Assembly: GCA_964497615.1 (NCBI GenBank)
Contig: CAZCEC010000019.1
Span: 35,605-99,604, forward strand
Direction: 5' to 3'
Length of the DNA stretch: 64,000 nt
Source: CAZCEC01 sp964497615
Lineage (GTDB): Bacteria; Chloroflexota; Anaerolineae; Anaerolineales; UBA6663
Both the position numbers and the translations under genes were made by a program. Positions 1-7,765 of the stretch are shown piece after piece. Position 1 is the first letter of the stretch; each line of letters opens with the position of its first letter. The notes under the pieces were generated by a model. The model was not told where the DNA came from. It worked only from the letters and a program-made list of their open reading frames with translations, and made no database searches.

Positions 1-366
1 CCGCAGCGCCGCCAGCACCCCCAGCGGCACCGCGAAGACGACCGCCAGGGCCATCGCCGCGAAGGCCAGCAGGAAGGTGGCCGGCAGCCGGTCCAGCACC
101 AGCGGCAGGGCCGGCACCCGCTGCCACAGCGAGTTGCCAAAGTCGCCGCGCACCGCGTCGGCGCTGAAGCGCGCAAATTGAACCAGCAGGGGGTCGTTAA
201 AGCCCAACGTCTCGCGCATCGCTTCCCGCTGGGCCTCGGTGGCCTCCAGCGGCAGCATCAGCTTCACCGGGTCGCCGATGACGCGCGTGATGACGAACAC
301 CAGCACCGAGACCGCGGCGATGGAAATCAGGGCGTAGAACAAGCGGCGCAGCAAATAGCCGACCAT
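1..366 (-). CDS. DppB/OppB-type ABC transporter permease (3' part lies outside the window)
   Basis: The start ATG is at 366-364, preceded by an AAGGA ribosome site seven bases upstream; the frame stays open to base 1, giving the first 122 residues. The N-terminus (MVGYLLRRLFYALISIAAVS) is the first membrane segment of the peptide/nickel permease family, followed by the family's extracytoplasmic loop (VIGDPVKLMLP, GDFGNSLWQRVP) and the start of the second membrane helix. The family forms half of an inner-membrane channel for peptides, nickel or sugars. It follows the solute-binding protein on the same strand, so the pair belongs to one importer. The EAA loop is not in the window, and the substrate cannot be told. 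Confidence 0.9.
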   Translation of the reverse strand, partial: MVGYLLRRLFYALISIAAVSVLVFVITRVIGDPVKLMLPLEATEAQREAMRETLGFNDPLLVQFARFSADAVRGDFGNSLWQRVPALPLVLDRLPATFLLAFAAMALAVVFAVPLGVLAALR

Positions 367-472
367 CGCATCATCCTTCCGTGGGCGTTGCCGCCCGGCA
401 TTGTTGCCGCTTTCACCCGCCGGGCGCGCGGCGGTGGGCGTCTGCCGCGGCCGCGCGGGCGGTGCCTGCGTG

Positions 473-518
473 CCGGCTGCCGCCGGGCCAGGCAGTCGCC
501 CAGCCCGGCGGCGGCCGG
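473..518 (-). repeat. Intercistronic stem-loop between binding protein and permease
   Basis: Bases 473-488 and 503-518 form a 16-bp inverted repeat with one G-T type mismatch and a 14-base loop. It lies in the 204-base gap between the binding-protein stop (571) and the permease start (366). In ABC operons such structures often stabilise the upstream binding-protein mRNA or partly terminate transcription, so that binding protein exceeds permease. No T-run follows, so simple termination is less likely. The role is inferred from position. Confidence 0.7.
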
Positions 519-570
519 TCCAGCGGCCAGGCGCGGCCCACCTGCGCCACGCCCAGCCGCGATCCACTCA

Positions 571-2139
571 TTACTTCAAGCCCATCTCCGTGATCAGCAG
601 CCGGCCATCCAGCCGCGGCTCCCAATCCAGGCGCTCACTCAGCCCGTAGATGTTCTCGAAGTTGACCAGGTACAGGTGCGAGGCCTCGTCGTGCGAGGTC
701 TGGATGATCTGGTGATACAGCGCCTCGCGCGCCGCCACGTCCGTCTCGGTCCGGGCCTGGTTGATCATGTCCGTGACCTCTGGGTTACAGTACGACGGAG
801 CCGTGCCGCCGCATGAGTAGTAACCCGACAGGGTGCGGTCCGCGTCCAGCAGCGAGTTGTCGTGCGACACGAAGATCATCGGCGCCCGGTTCTCCGCATC
901 GAACAGGATGTCCAGGTAGTTGGAGAACTCGCTGATGTTGATGCGGACGTTCAGGCCCACTTCCGCCAGTTGGCCCGCCACCACCTCCACCAGCTCCTTG
1001 TCCTTCAGCCACCGGCCCACTTCGCTCTCCAGCACGATCTCCGCGCCATCGTAGCCCGACTGCGCGATCAGGTCCTGGGCCATGGTGGGATCGTACGGGT
1101 AGGCCGAGACGTTGGGATTGTAGCCGAAGTGGCCGGGCGTCAAAATCTGCCCATCGGCCGGCACCGCGAAGCCGCCGTAGATGGCGTCGGCGATGCCTTC
1201 CTTGTCCACGGCGTAGTTGATGGCCTGGCGCAGTTCCACGGCCTCCAGCACCGAGCCGGCGCCGTTGTGCAGCAGGATCATGGGGAATTCCAGGCCGGGG
1301 CGGTGCACGGCCACCGGCGCCGAGTCAATCTGCTCTGGCAGCAGGCCGAACACCAGGTCCACCTCGCCGGCTTGCAGGGCCGCCAGGCGCGTGGACTCTT
1401 CCAGGATCGGGCGGTAGTGCACCACGTCGATGCTGCCCGCCGCGCCCCAGTAGTCGGGGTTCTTCTCGATGGTCACGTCCACGCCGCGGTCCCAGGAGAC
1501 AAACCGGTACGGCCCGGTGCCGATGGGGGTGGTGGCAAACGCCTCTGGGTCGGCCTGGGCATGGCCAGGCTCGATGATCATCAGCATGTTCATGCGCGCC
1601 GGCAGGATCGGGTCCGGGCCATTGGTGATGATGCGCACCACGTACTCCGACGCCGCCTCGGCCGAGACGATGGTGGCGAAGTTGCTCACCTGGTCCGAAG
1701 CCGTGGCCGGGTCGATGATGCGGTTGATGCTGAAGGCCGCGGCCTCCGCGTTGAAGGGCGCGCCGTTGTGGAAGCTCACGCCCTCGCGCAGGGTGAATTC
1801 CCAAGTTGTGTCGTCCACCTGGGTGTATGCGGTCGCCAGCAGGGGCTCCAGCTCGCCGCCCGCGTCGCGGGTCAGCAGGGTTTCGTAGATGTTCTCATTC
1901 ACCGCGCGGCCGTTGCCGTCCTCGCTCACCTGCGGGTCCAGGGTGGCCGGGTCTTCCGCCAGCACAATCGTGATGGAGCTCATCTCCGCCGGGGGCGCGT
2001 CGGTCGGCTGGGGCGCGGCGGTGTTGGCCGGGGCCTGGGTGTTGGACGGGGCCTGGGTGGCGGTCGCGCCGCCGCCGCAGGCCGTAATCAGCAGGGTGGC
2101 CAGGATCACGAATGCCAGCAGTTTTGCAGTCCTCTTCAT
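571..2139 (-). CDS. ABC transporter solute-binding lipoprotein, family 5 (peptide/nickel type)
   Basis: 522 residues, usual for the SBP_bac_5 family. Residues 1-21 are a lipoprotein signal peptide with lipobox LITAC, so Cys21 would be lipidated and the protein anchored outside the membrane. Residues 25-52 are an Ala/Thr/Pro linker. The mature part opens with the family start (ITIVLAEDPATLDPQVSEDG) and contains the typical LREGVSFHNGAPFNAEAAAF and GTGPYRFVSW blocks. An AGGAGG site lies eight bases before the ATG. It captures a ligand for the permease encoded downstream. A GntR regulator and TPP enzyme precede it on the same strand, so a catabolised organic substrate is plausible; its identity is unknown. 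Confidence 0.93.
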   Translation of the reverse strand: MKRTAKLLAFVILATLLITACGGGATATQAPSNTQAPANTAAPQPTDAPPAEMSSITIVLAEDPATLDPQVSEDGNGRAVNENIYETLLTRDAGGELEPLLATAYTQVDDTTWEFTLREGVSFHNGAPFNAEAAAFSINRIIDPATASDQVSNFATIVSAEAASEYVVRIITNGPDPILPARMNMLMIIEPGHAQADPEAFATTPIGTGPYRFVSWDRGVDVTIEKNPDYWGAAGSIDVVHYRPILEESTRLAALQAGEVDLVFGLLPEQIDSAPVAVHRPGLEFPMILLHNGAGSVLEAVELRQAINYAVDKEGIADAIYGGFAVPADGQILTPGHFGYNPNVSAYPYDPTMAQDLIAQSGYDGAEIVLESEVGRWLKDKELVEVVAGQLAEVGLNVRINISEFSNYLDILFDAENRAPMIFVSHDNSLLDADRTLSGYYSCGGTAPSYCNPEVTDMINQARTETDVAAREALYHQIIQTSHDEASHLYLVNFENIYGLSERLDWEPRLDGRLLITEMGLK

Positions 2140-2286
2140 ATCTCACTCCTCCTGTGAGTCGTTCGGGGTAGTGCGCCAATCAGCTTGCGTCGACTTGAAG
2201 GTTGGAAAAGGTGTGCGCTGGTATAGCCTCCTTGTTGGGACGGGGCGCCGGGTTGGCAGCGCGGGCGGATGGTTGCGGACACGCGT

Positions 2287-4008
2287 CTAGGCTTCGATCT
2301 TGGCTGAGGCCTGCAGCCAGCGTTCGACAGGCGGCGTCTCGGTCACTTCCGACTCTGTCGTCACGTCCAGAAAGGTCGGGCGGCCGCTGGCAAACGCCGC
2401 GCGCAGCGCCGGTTCCAGTTCGTCGGGCGTCTCCACCCGCCGGCCCTCCAGCCCAAACGCCCGGGCAATGCCGGCATAGTCTGTGTCGGCCGAAAAGTCC
2501 ACCGAGAGATAGCGCCGGTCGCGGTACAGGTGCTGGAGGGTCTTGATCCAGCCAAACTGCGCGTTATTGAATAGCAGCAGGACGACGGGCAGGTTCAGCC
2601 GCGCAATCGTCTCCAGTTCGCCGCAGCTCATGCCAAAACTGCCGTCGCCCACCAGTCCCAGCACCGGCGCCTGCGGCCGGGCCAGCTTGGCGCCCACCAC
2701 CCCCGGCAGGGCATAGCCCAGCCCGCCATAGCCGCGCGGGATGATGATGTGGCGCCCCGCTGGGCTGGCATAATAGGCGGAGGTGAACGGCGTGCCCGTG
2801 CCGGCGTCGGCCACGATCACGCTGTCGCGCGGCAGCACACTGCGGATGGCTTGCAGCACCCGCTGCGGCTTCATCGGCTGGGTATCGGCGGCCAGCTTGG
2901 GCGCCTCGCGCGCCCACCACGCCGCCCGCAGCCCGGCAAAGTCGGTCCACGGTTCGCGCCCCGCCGCCCCATCCAGCCGCGTCATCTGGCCGCGCGCCGC
3001 CGCCGTCATCTGCTTCAGCACCGTGCGGGCGTCGCCGGCCAGCCCGGCGCTCAGTGGATAGGTGTTGCCCACCTCCACCGGGTCCACGTCAATCTGGATC
3101 ACCCGCACCTGCCCGTCGCTGGCCGGCACGCTCCAGTTCAGGGTGGTCACCGAGTCGGTCTTGCAGCCCACGTACAGCACCAGGTCCGCCGCCGCCAGCA
3201 CCTCGTTGGCGTACGGCCGCGCCCCGTTGCCGCCCACCACCCCCAGGCTCAGGGCGTGCGTCTCGTCAATGCTGCCCTGCCCGTTGATGGACGTGCCCAC
3301 CGGCGCGCTCAGCAGTTCCGCCAGCGCCGTCAGCTCGTCCCACGCCCGCGAGATCATCACCCCGCCGCCGGCCACGATCACCGGCCGCTGGGCTTGCAGC
3401 AGCACCTGGGCCGCGGCCTCCACCGCCTCGGGGTCGGCGCCGGTGCGGTAGGCGGGATAGGTGCGGCAGGCGCTCTCGGCGTACAGGCTCTCCGGGTGGG
3501 CGGGCTCTTCCAGCACATCCTCCGGCAGGGTGATCTGCACCGCGCCGGGCCGGCCCGTCGTCGCCATGCGGAAGGCCTTGCGCATCACCTCGCCCGCCCG
3601 TTCGCCGCGCTTGAGCGTGTGGCGCCACTTGGTCACCGCGCCAAAGAGCTGGCCCTGGTCCAACTCGGTCAGCACGTTGCGGCCCTCGGCCTCCAGGGGG
3701 ATGTCGGACGTGAAGGCGATCACCGGCACCGACGAGGCGTTGGCCTCCGCCAGGCCGGGCACCAGGTACAGCGCGCCCGCCCCGCTAGGGGCCTCGCACA
3801 CGCCCGGCCGGCCGCTCAGCCGCGCATACACATCCGCCATGTACGACGCGCCCCGCTCGTCGCGGGTCATCACGTGGCGGACGCTGTCGCGCGCGGCATG
3901 CAGCGCATCGTAAAACGGGATCGACGTATCGCCCGGCACGCCAAAGACGTACTCGACCTCGTAGGCCTTCAGCATTTCCACCAGGGCTTGCGCAGAATGG
4001 AGTGTCAC
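2287..4008 (-). CDS. Thiamine-pyrophosphate-dependent enzyme, acetolactate synthase-like
   Basis: 573 residues with the three-domain order of the TPP decarboxylase/acetolactate synthase family. The N-terminal PYR domain carries YVFGVPGDTS and DERGASYMADVYARLSGRPG, where the Glu near residue 51 would activate the cofactor. A central domain follows, then a C-terminal PP domain whose TPP/Mg motif runs from GDG at about residue 454 to NN at about 482. The start is GTG at 4008, overlapping the regulator's stop by four bases (GTGA), so the two are translationally coupled. Family members include acetolactate synthase, sulfoacetaldehyde acetyltransferase and glyoxylate carboligase, and sequence reading alone does not separate them. 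No small regulatory subunit is adjacent, which argues against a biosynthetic role and for catabolism. Confidence 0.85.
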   Translation of the reverse strand: MTLHSAQALVEMLKAYEVEYVFGVPGDTSIPFYDALHAARDSVRHVMTRDERGASYMADVYARLSGRPGVCEAPSGAGALYLVPGLAEANASSVPVIAFTSDIPLEAEGRNVLTELDQGQLFGAVTKWRHTLKRGERAGEVMRKAFRMATTGRPGAVQITLPEDVLEEPAHPESLYAESACRTYPAYRTGADPEAVEAAAQVLLQAQRPVIVAGGGVMISRAWDELTALAELLSAPVGTSINGQGSIDETHALSLGVVGGNGARPYANEVLAAADLVLYVGCKTDSVTTLNWSVPASDGQVRVIQIDVDPVEVGNTYPLSAGLAGDARTVLKQMTAAARGQMTRLDGAAGREPWTDFAGLRAAWWAREAPKLAADTQPMKPQRVLQAIRSVLPRDSVIVADAGTGTPFTSAYYASPAGRHIIIPRGYGGLGYALPGVVGAKLARPQAPVLGLVGDGSFGMSCGELETIARLNLPVVLLLFNNAQFGWIKTLQHLYRDRRYLSVDFSADTDYAGIARAFGLEGRRVETPDELEPALRAAFASGRPTFLDVTTESEVTETPPVERWLQASAKIEA

Positions 4009-4733
4009 AGGCTGTGCACCTCGGCGGGGGTGGGGAGGGGGGCGGCCTCGGGCAGCCGTTCCAGCGGGCCGGCCTGGGCAAAGTCGCGCACCACGCTGTC
4101 CAGGTGGGCGCGCATGGCGGCCTCGGCCTGCTGCGGGTCGCCGGTGCGCAGCCCGGCCAGGATGCGCCGGTGCTCGCGCCCGGATTTCTCCAGCCGCCCT
4201 TGCAGCCGGTCCGAGAGCCGCCGCAGCCGCCGCAATTGCTCCTCCAGCTTGTCCAGGATCGGCTTCAGCCGGCGGTTATCGGCCCGCTCGTGGATCATGG
4301 TGTGGAACTGCGCGCCCAGGCGGGAGCAGGTCTCCACATCCCGGCGCTCCAGCGCCCGGTCGGCCTCGTCCAGCAGGTGCTCGGCCTCGTCCAGGTCGCG
4401 CCGGGAGAACTCGGGCGTGGCCAGCCGCGCCGCCAGGCCCTCCAACACAGCCCGCAGTTCGAAGATCTCGGTCGCATCCTTGAGCGAGACTTCGGAGACG
4501 GAAGTGCCTTTGTACGGGATTTTGGTGACCAGCCCATCGCGCTCGAGGGTGAGCAGGGCGTCGCGCACTGGGGTCTTGCTGGTGCCAAGCTGCCGGGCCA
4601 GGTCGTCTTCCACCAGGGGATCGCCCGGCCGGTATTGGAGGTCGAGGATGGCCTCCTTGATCGTCAAATAGACGCGTTCGGTGAGTGTCAGCCCAACGCT
4701 CATTGGGGAAAGCTTGAAAGGCGTCTCGGCCAT
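4005..4733 (-). CDS. GntR-family transcriptional regulator, FCD (FadR/VanR) type
   Basis: 242 residues from ATG 4733, which has a GGTAGGT site directly before it; a longer frame upstream lacks one and runs through the promoter, so it was not used. Residues about 13-80 form the GntR winged helix (LVEDDLARQLGTSKTPVRDALLTLERDGLV). Residues about 88-215 form the all-helical FCD ligand domain with its FHTMIHERADNRRL and REHRRILAGLRTGD blocks, whose Asp/His residues usually bind a metal that holds a carboxylate ligand. It leads the operon with the TPP enzyme and ABC importer, and palindromic sites sit over its own promoter, so autoregulation and control by the imported substrate are likely. Confidence 0.93.
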   Translation of the reverse strand: MAETPFKLSPMSVGLTLTERVYLTIKEAILDLQYRPGDPLVEDDLARQLGTSKTPVRDALLTLERDGLVTKIPYKGTSVSEVSLKDATEIFELRAVLEGLAARLATPEFSRRDLDEAEHLLDEADRALERRDVETCSRLGAQFHTMIHERADNRRLKPILDKLEEQLRRLRRLSDRLQGRLEKSGREHRRILAGLRTGDPQQAEAAMRAHLDSVVRDFAQAGPLERLPEAAPLPTPAEVHSL

Positions 4734-4760
4734 ACCTACCTTTCCCTTGACGTTTTCGAT

Positions 4761-4867
4761 ATATCGTATATGATACACGAAGCAGACCAAAAATATACGA
4801 TATTAACCGTTTTGTCAACCACTAAACAGGGCTACTTCGTTGACAAACCCGTGGTTCTGCGTAAAGT
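4761..4867. promoter_or_regulatory. Divergent promoter region with GntR-type operators
   Basis: On the minus strand TTGACA (4818-4813), 17 bases, then TATTTT (4795-4790) is a good promoter for the GntR operon. On the plus strand TTGACA (4840-4845), 16 bases, then TAAAGT (4862-4867) faces the 4907 gene. The two -35 boxes are part of a perfect 9-bp inverted repeat (4811-4819 and 4839-4847). ATATCGTATAT at 4761-4771 and its exact reverse complement at 4793-4803 are spaced 32 bp (about three helical turns); the second covers the minus-strand -10 region. This is the expected layout for a dimeric GntR repressor acting cooperatively. Binding is inferred. Confidence 0.72.
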
Positions 4868-4906
4868 CGAGAGGTAAATCGCCTTCTCTCAAAGGGAATA
4901 ACCTCC

Positions 4907-5245
4907 ATGCGCCACGCTAAATACCGCCCCGGCTCCCTGGTCCTGCTCCGCCAGCTTGACGTTAACGGCAAGGTGGCCACGATTTGGGGCGGCCGGGTGC
5001 TCACCAGCGACCCCCGGCAGATGACGGTCCTGGCCATCGAGATGGTCTACCAGGCCCAGGAATGGCACGCCGTGGGCGACTTTCAGGAAGTTTCCGCCCC
5101 GCCGCACAAGCTCCCCTACAAGTGGGACTTTCCCCGCCTGCTGGTCAAGTTCGAAGCCAACCCCACCGACCTGGAAGCCCGCCCCGTCATCGAGGCCGCC
5201 CTGGAGCGCTATTCCCTCGCCAACCCAGGCGCGGACGAAGCCTGA
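4907..5245 (+). CDS. Hypothetical protein, 112 residues
   Basis: I do not recognise this protein. It is soluble, mixed alpha/beta in look, with no signal peptide or membrane segment (begins MRHAKYRPGSLVLLRQLDVN; contains IWGGRVLTSDPRQMTVLAIE and KWDFPRLLVKFEA). A divergent promoter ends 40 bases upstream, and the ribosome site is weak. The gene ends 26 bases before an acyl-CoA dehydrogenase on the same strand, so they are probably cotranscribed and possibly controlled by the neighbouring GntR protein. Codon use matches the neighbours, which supports a real gene. Confidence 0.7.
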   Translation: MRHAKYRPGSLVLLRQLDVNGKVATIWGGRVLTSDPRQMTVLAIEMVYQAQEWHAVGDFQEVSAPPHKLPYKWDFPRLLVKFEANPTDLEARPVIEAALERYSLANPGADEA

Positions 5246-5271
5246 TCCCCGCCCCCACAAAGGACACTCTC

Positions 5272-6483
5272 ATGGACTTCTCCCTCTCCGAAGAGCACCG
5301 CATGGTTCAGCAGACGGTGCGTGACTTCTGCGAAAAGGAAGTGGCGCCCATCATCAAGGAAGCTGACCGCACCCAAACCATGCACCCGAGCATCCTGCCT
5401 CGCATGGGCGCGCTGGGCATCCTGGGCATTTGCCTGCCGGAGAAGTATGGGGGGATGGGCTTCGACTACATCACCTTGGGCCTGGTGTGCGAGGAGCTGG
5501 AAGCCTGCGACACCAGCCTGCGCGTGGTCATGTCCGTCCACATGGGGTTGAACAGCCTGGCGGTCTTCCAGTGGGGGACGGAAGACCAGAAGCAGCGCTT
5601 CCTCGTCCCGCAGGCGCGCGGCGAGAAGTACGCCATGTTTGGCCTCACCGAGCCGGGCGTGGGCAGCGACGTGGCCGGCATGGCCTCCACTGCCCGCCGC
5701 GACGGCGACGATTACATCATCAACGGCGAGAAGATGTGGATTTCCCTCGCCACCAAGGCCCACCACATCCTATGGGTGGCGCGCACCAACCCGGAGCGCC
5801 CCGACCCGCACGACCAGCTTTCTGCTTTCCTCATCGAGACCGACCGCCCCGGCATCACCACCGGCGACATCCACGGCAAGTTGGGCGTGCGCGCCGGCTC
5901 CACCGGCTGGGTGAACTGCGCCGACGTGCGCGTGCCCGCCGCCAACCGCCTGGGCGAGGAGGGCGAAGGCTTCAAGATCGCCATGTCGTGCCTGGACAAC
6001 GGCCGCTACACCGTCGGGTCCGGCGCAGTGGGCCTCATCCGCGCCTCGCTGGAGGCCAGCGTGCGCTACGCCAACAGCCGCAAGAGCTTTGGCCGTGAGA
6101 TCGGCAAGCACCAGCTTGTCCAGCAGAAGATTGCCCACATGGTCCGCGACTACGAGATGGGGCGGCTGCTCTACCTCCAGGCCGGCTGGCTCAAGAACCA
6201 GGGCCAGCGCAACACCCGCGAGACCTCGCTGTGCAAGTGGTTCGCCACCGACGCGTCCTTCGAGGCCGCCCACCAGGCCATCCAGGTGCACGGGGCGTAC
6301 GGCTATAGCGATGAGTACGACGTGGAGCGCTACCTGCGCAATGCGCGCGGCGCCATCATCTACGAGGGCACCAGCGAAATCCACCAGCTCATGCAGGCCG
6401 GCTATGCCCTCGGCTACCGCACCGACGGCGACCTGCGCTGCGAACTGCCGGCGTATGATGAGGCAGTGTGGCGGGGGACGTGA
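5272..6483 (+). CDS. Acyl-CoA dehydrogenase
   Basis: 403 residues from ATG 5272 (MDFSLSEEHRMVQQTVRDFC), the normal start and length for this FAD flavoenzyme family. The N-terminal helical domain is followed by the FAD/substrate motif GLTEPGVGSD at about residues 124-133, the beta domain (GEKMWISLATKAHHILWVAR), and the C-terminal helical domain with GRYTVGSGAVGLIRASLEAS. The catalytic base is Glu365 in IYEGTSEIHQL, the short/medium-chain type position. It would oxidise an acyl-CoA to the 2-enoyl-CoA, passing electrons to ETF. Chain length is not clear; butyryl/isobutyryl-type or glutaryl-type substrates are possible. Confidence 0.94.
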   Translation: MDFSLSEEHRMVQQTVRDFCEKEVAPIIKEADRTQTMHPSILPRMGALGILGICLPEKYGGMGFDYITLGLVCEELEACDTSLRVVMSVHMGLNSLAVFQWGTEDQKQRFLVPQARGEKYAMFGLTEPGVGSDVAGMASTARRDGDDYIINGEKMWISLATKAHHILWVARTNPERPDPHDQLSAFLIETDRPGITTGDIHGKLGVRAGSTGWVNCADVRVPAANRLGEEGEGFKIAMSCLDNGRYTVGSGAVGLIRASLEASVRYANSRKSFGREIGKHQLVQQKIAHMVRDYEMGRLLYLQAGWLKNQGQRNTRETSLCKWFATDASFEAAHQAIQVHGAYGYSDEYDVERYLRNARGAIIYEGTSEIHQLMQAGYALGYRTDGDLRCELPAYDEAVWRGT

Positions 6484-6521
6484 GGTGTGAAACGTGAAAC
6501 GTGATACGTGAGATAAACAAC
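6484..6521. repeat. Word repeat of the CGTGAAACGTGA type between convergent genes
   Basis: The 38 bases between the convergent genes consist largely of near-tandem GTGAAACGT/GTGATACGT words. The same words recur in both orientations at 41071-41150, and inside dnaE2 near 28990-29040. Confidence 0.6.
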
Positions 6522-7409
6522 TTAAGCCAGCGTTGCGCCGCGCCGGCTGCGGCCCACGCCAGCACGAGCTGCGAGAGGCAACGTGCCCGTTGCCACGGCG
6601 GCCAGTATTGCCAACGCGGCTAGGAACTCTGCGGCCGGGCGGCTGCTGCCCCAGGCGTTAGCGGGCACGTACAGTCCAGTCTGTGCGTAGCCCAGATAGG
6701 CGCCATTGCCGGGAAAAGCACTCAATACCTGAATCAGTAAGAACGCCCCCACTATCGTCGCCAACAGGCTCGCGAGCCAGAGACCGGGCAGCACCGGCCG
6801 GCCCGCCCGTTCTCGCAGAACCGCAAGGCCGAGACCTAGCCCATACATAGCGAGGATGGCGGCGATCACGTGGGGCTGGCTGCCCAGCAGACTGGCTGTA
6901 GGGTAGCGCAACCAATGTGGCAGCGCGTGCGCTCCGAAATAGATTAGGAGGTGCACGGCACCGGCACTGATCAGGTAGCGGCTCGAGGCATAGCTCGCCG
7001 CCACTGCGGCGAACACCAATGCTGGCAAGCCACCGAAGAACAGAATGGCGTCGCTATCCTGCAAATCGTAGGGCGGGTAGGCCGCGCCGCCGCGCCACGG
7101 TGAAAGCCACACAGCTCCGACGAGAGCCAGGCTGGCAAGGGCGGGCATCGAGATCAGGAGCAAGTTAAGCGCCTCGGACCTGGCCTGCCTTACTCGTCGC
7201 GCTAAGACGAACATGGCCGCTACCGCGACGCCTACCGCCGCACAATAGAGGTATAGCCCGTCAGCATGGACGGGATAGCCGCCGGCCCGCATCCCAAAGG
7301 TCAGCAGCGCCAGGCCAGCGACGAGATGGGCCAGGGTCAACAGCGCTGGGGCGGTGAGGGTCAGGTGGTCGAGTTGGCCTGGGGCGGGAGGCTTCACAGT
7401 GTCATCCAT
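6522..7409 (-). CDS. Multi-pass membrane protein of unknown function
   Basis: 295 residues from ATG 7409; a TTG seven codons further upstream is a possible alternative. There are roughly seven or eight hydrophobic helices (for example LTLAHLVAGLALLTFGMRAG, GLYLYCAAVGVAVAAMFVLA, VIAAILAMYGLGLGLAVLRE), with a short charged tail RAGVGRSRRGATLA. No catalytic or transport motif is recognised. It converges on the acyl-CoA dehydrogenase and is not clearly in an operon. Confidence 0.75.
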   Translation of the reverse strand: MDDTVKPPAPGQLDHLTLTAPALLTLAHLVAGLALLTFGMRAGGYPVHADGLYLYCAAVGVAVAAMFVLARRVRQARSEALNLLLISMPALASLALVGAVWLSPWRGGAAYPPYDLQDSDAILFFGGLPALVFAAVAASYASSRYLISAGAVHLLIYFGAHALPHWLRYPTASLLGSQPHVIAAILAMYGLGLGLAVLRERAGRPVLPGLWLASLLATIVGAFLLIQVLSAFPGNGAYLGYAQTGLYVPANAWGSSRPAAEFLAALAILAAVATGTLPLAARAGVGRSRRGATLA

Positions 7410-7532
7410 TCGCGCGATGAGGGGCGGCAATCACTGCCGCCAACGGCGACCCTTTCCAGTATGACGAGGATGACGCCTCGCTGGTGACTCGGCGAGCGAT
7501 GCCGATCACCACATCGCCCGGTCCCCGTTCCC

Positions 7533-7685
7533 TCAACCCCTCGCTGCCTCGGTACCCTCCGGCCGCACGAGGAAATAAGCCAGCGGCCCCAAGAAAGGCA
7601 CCGCCACCACGATCAGCACCCACACCGCTTGCGTCGCGCCGGTCTGGCCTCGCCGGCGGAGCGAAAACAGCGCCTCCAGCGCCAA
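7533..7685 (-). CDS. PLDc_N-like membrane mini-protein (start uncertain)
   Basis: The minus-strand frame ending at TGA 7535-7533 encodes SLRRRGQTGATQAVWVLIVV continued by AVPFLGPLAYFLVRPEG, the hallmark (W-V-L-I-V, P-x-L-G-P-L-x-Y-F) of the PLDc_N domain seen at the N-terminus of cardiolipin synthases and as stand-alone short membrane proteins. There is no ATG in frame; TTG at 7685 gives 50 residues, and the frame is open further upstream to about 7740 with no better start. The first helix looks short, so this may be a decayed or frameshifted copy. Its upstream neighbour is the DHOD-like gene, about 80 bases away on the same strand. Confidence 0.45.
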   Translation of the reverse strand: MALEALFSLRRRGQTGATQAVWVLIVVAVPFLGPLAYFLVRPEGTEAARG

Positions 7686-7765
7686 CAGCGACCCTAATCG
7701 CCACCGCGGGGAAATGTACCGCCCAGCCCGGCGGCCCTCTTTCTCTTTCTTTTCTCGTTCTTTCC

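Noticed and set aside
2287..4008. Calling the TPP enzyme ilvB (biosynthetic acetolactate synthase)
   Set aside because: No ilvN/ilvC neighbours; the operon with GntR and an ABC importer points to catabolism, so only a family-level name is justified.
4734..4790. Nineteen-codon N-terminal extension of the GntR regulator
   Set aside because: It would be translated from the operator and promoter itself; a clear ribosome site lies before ATG 4733.
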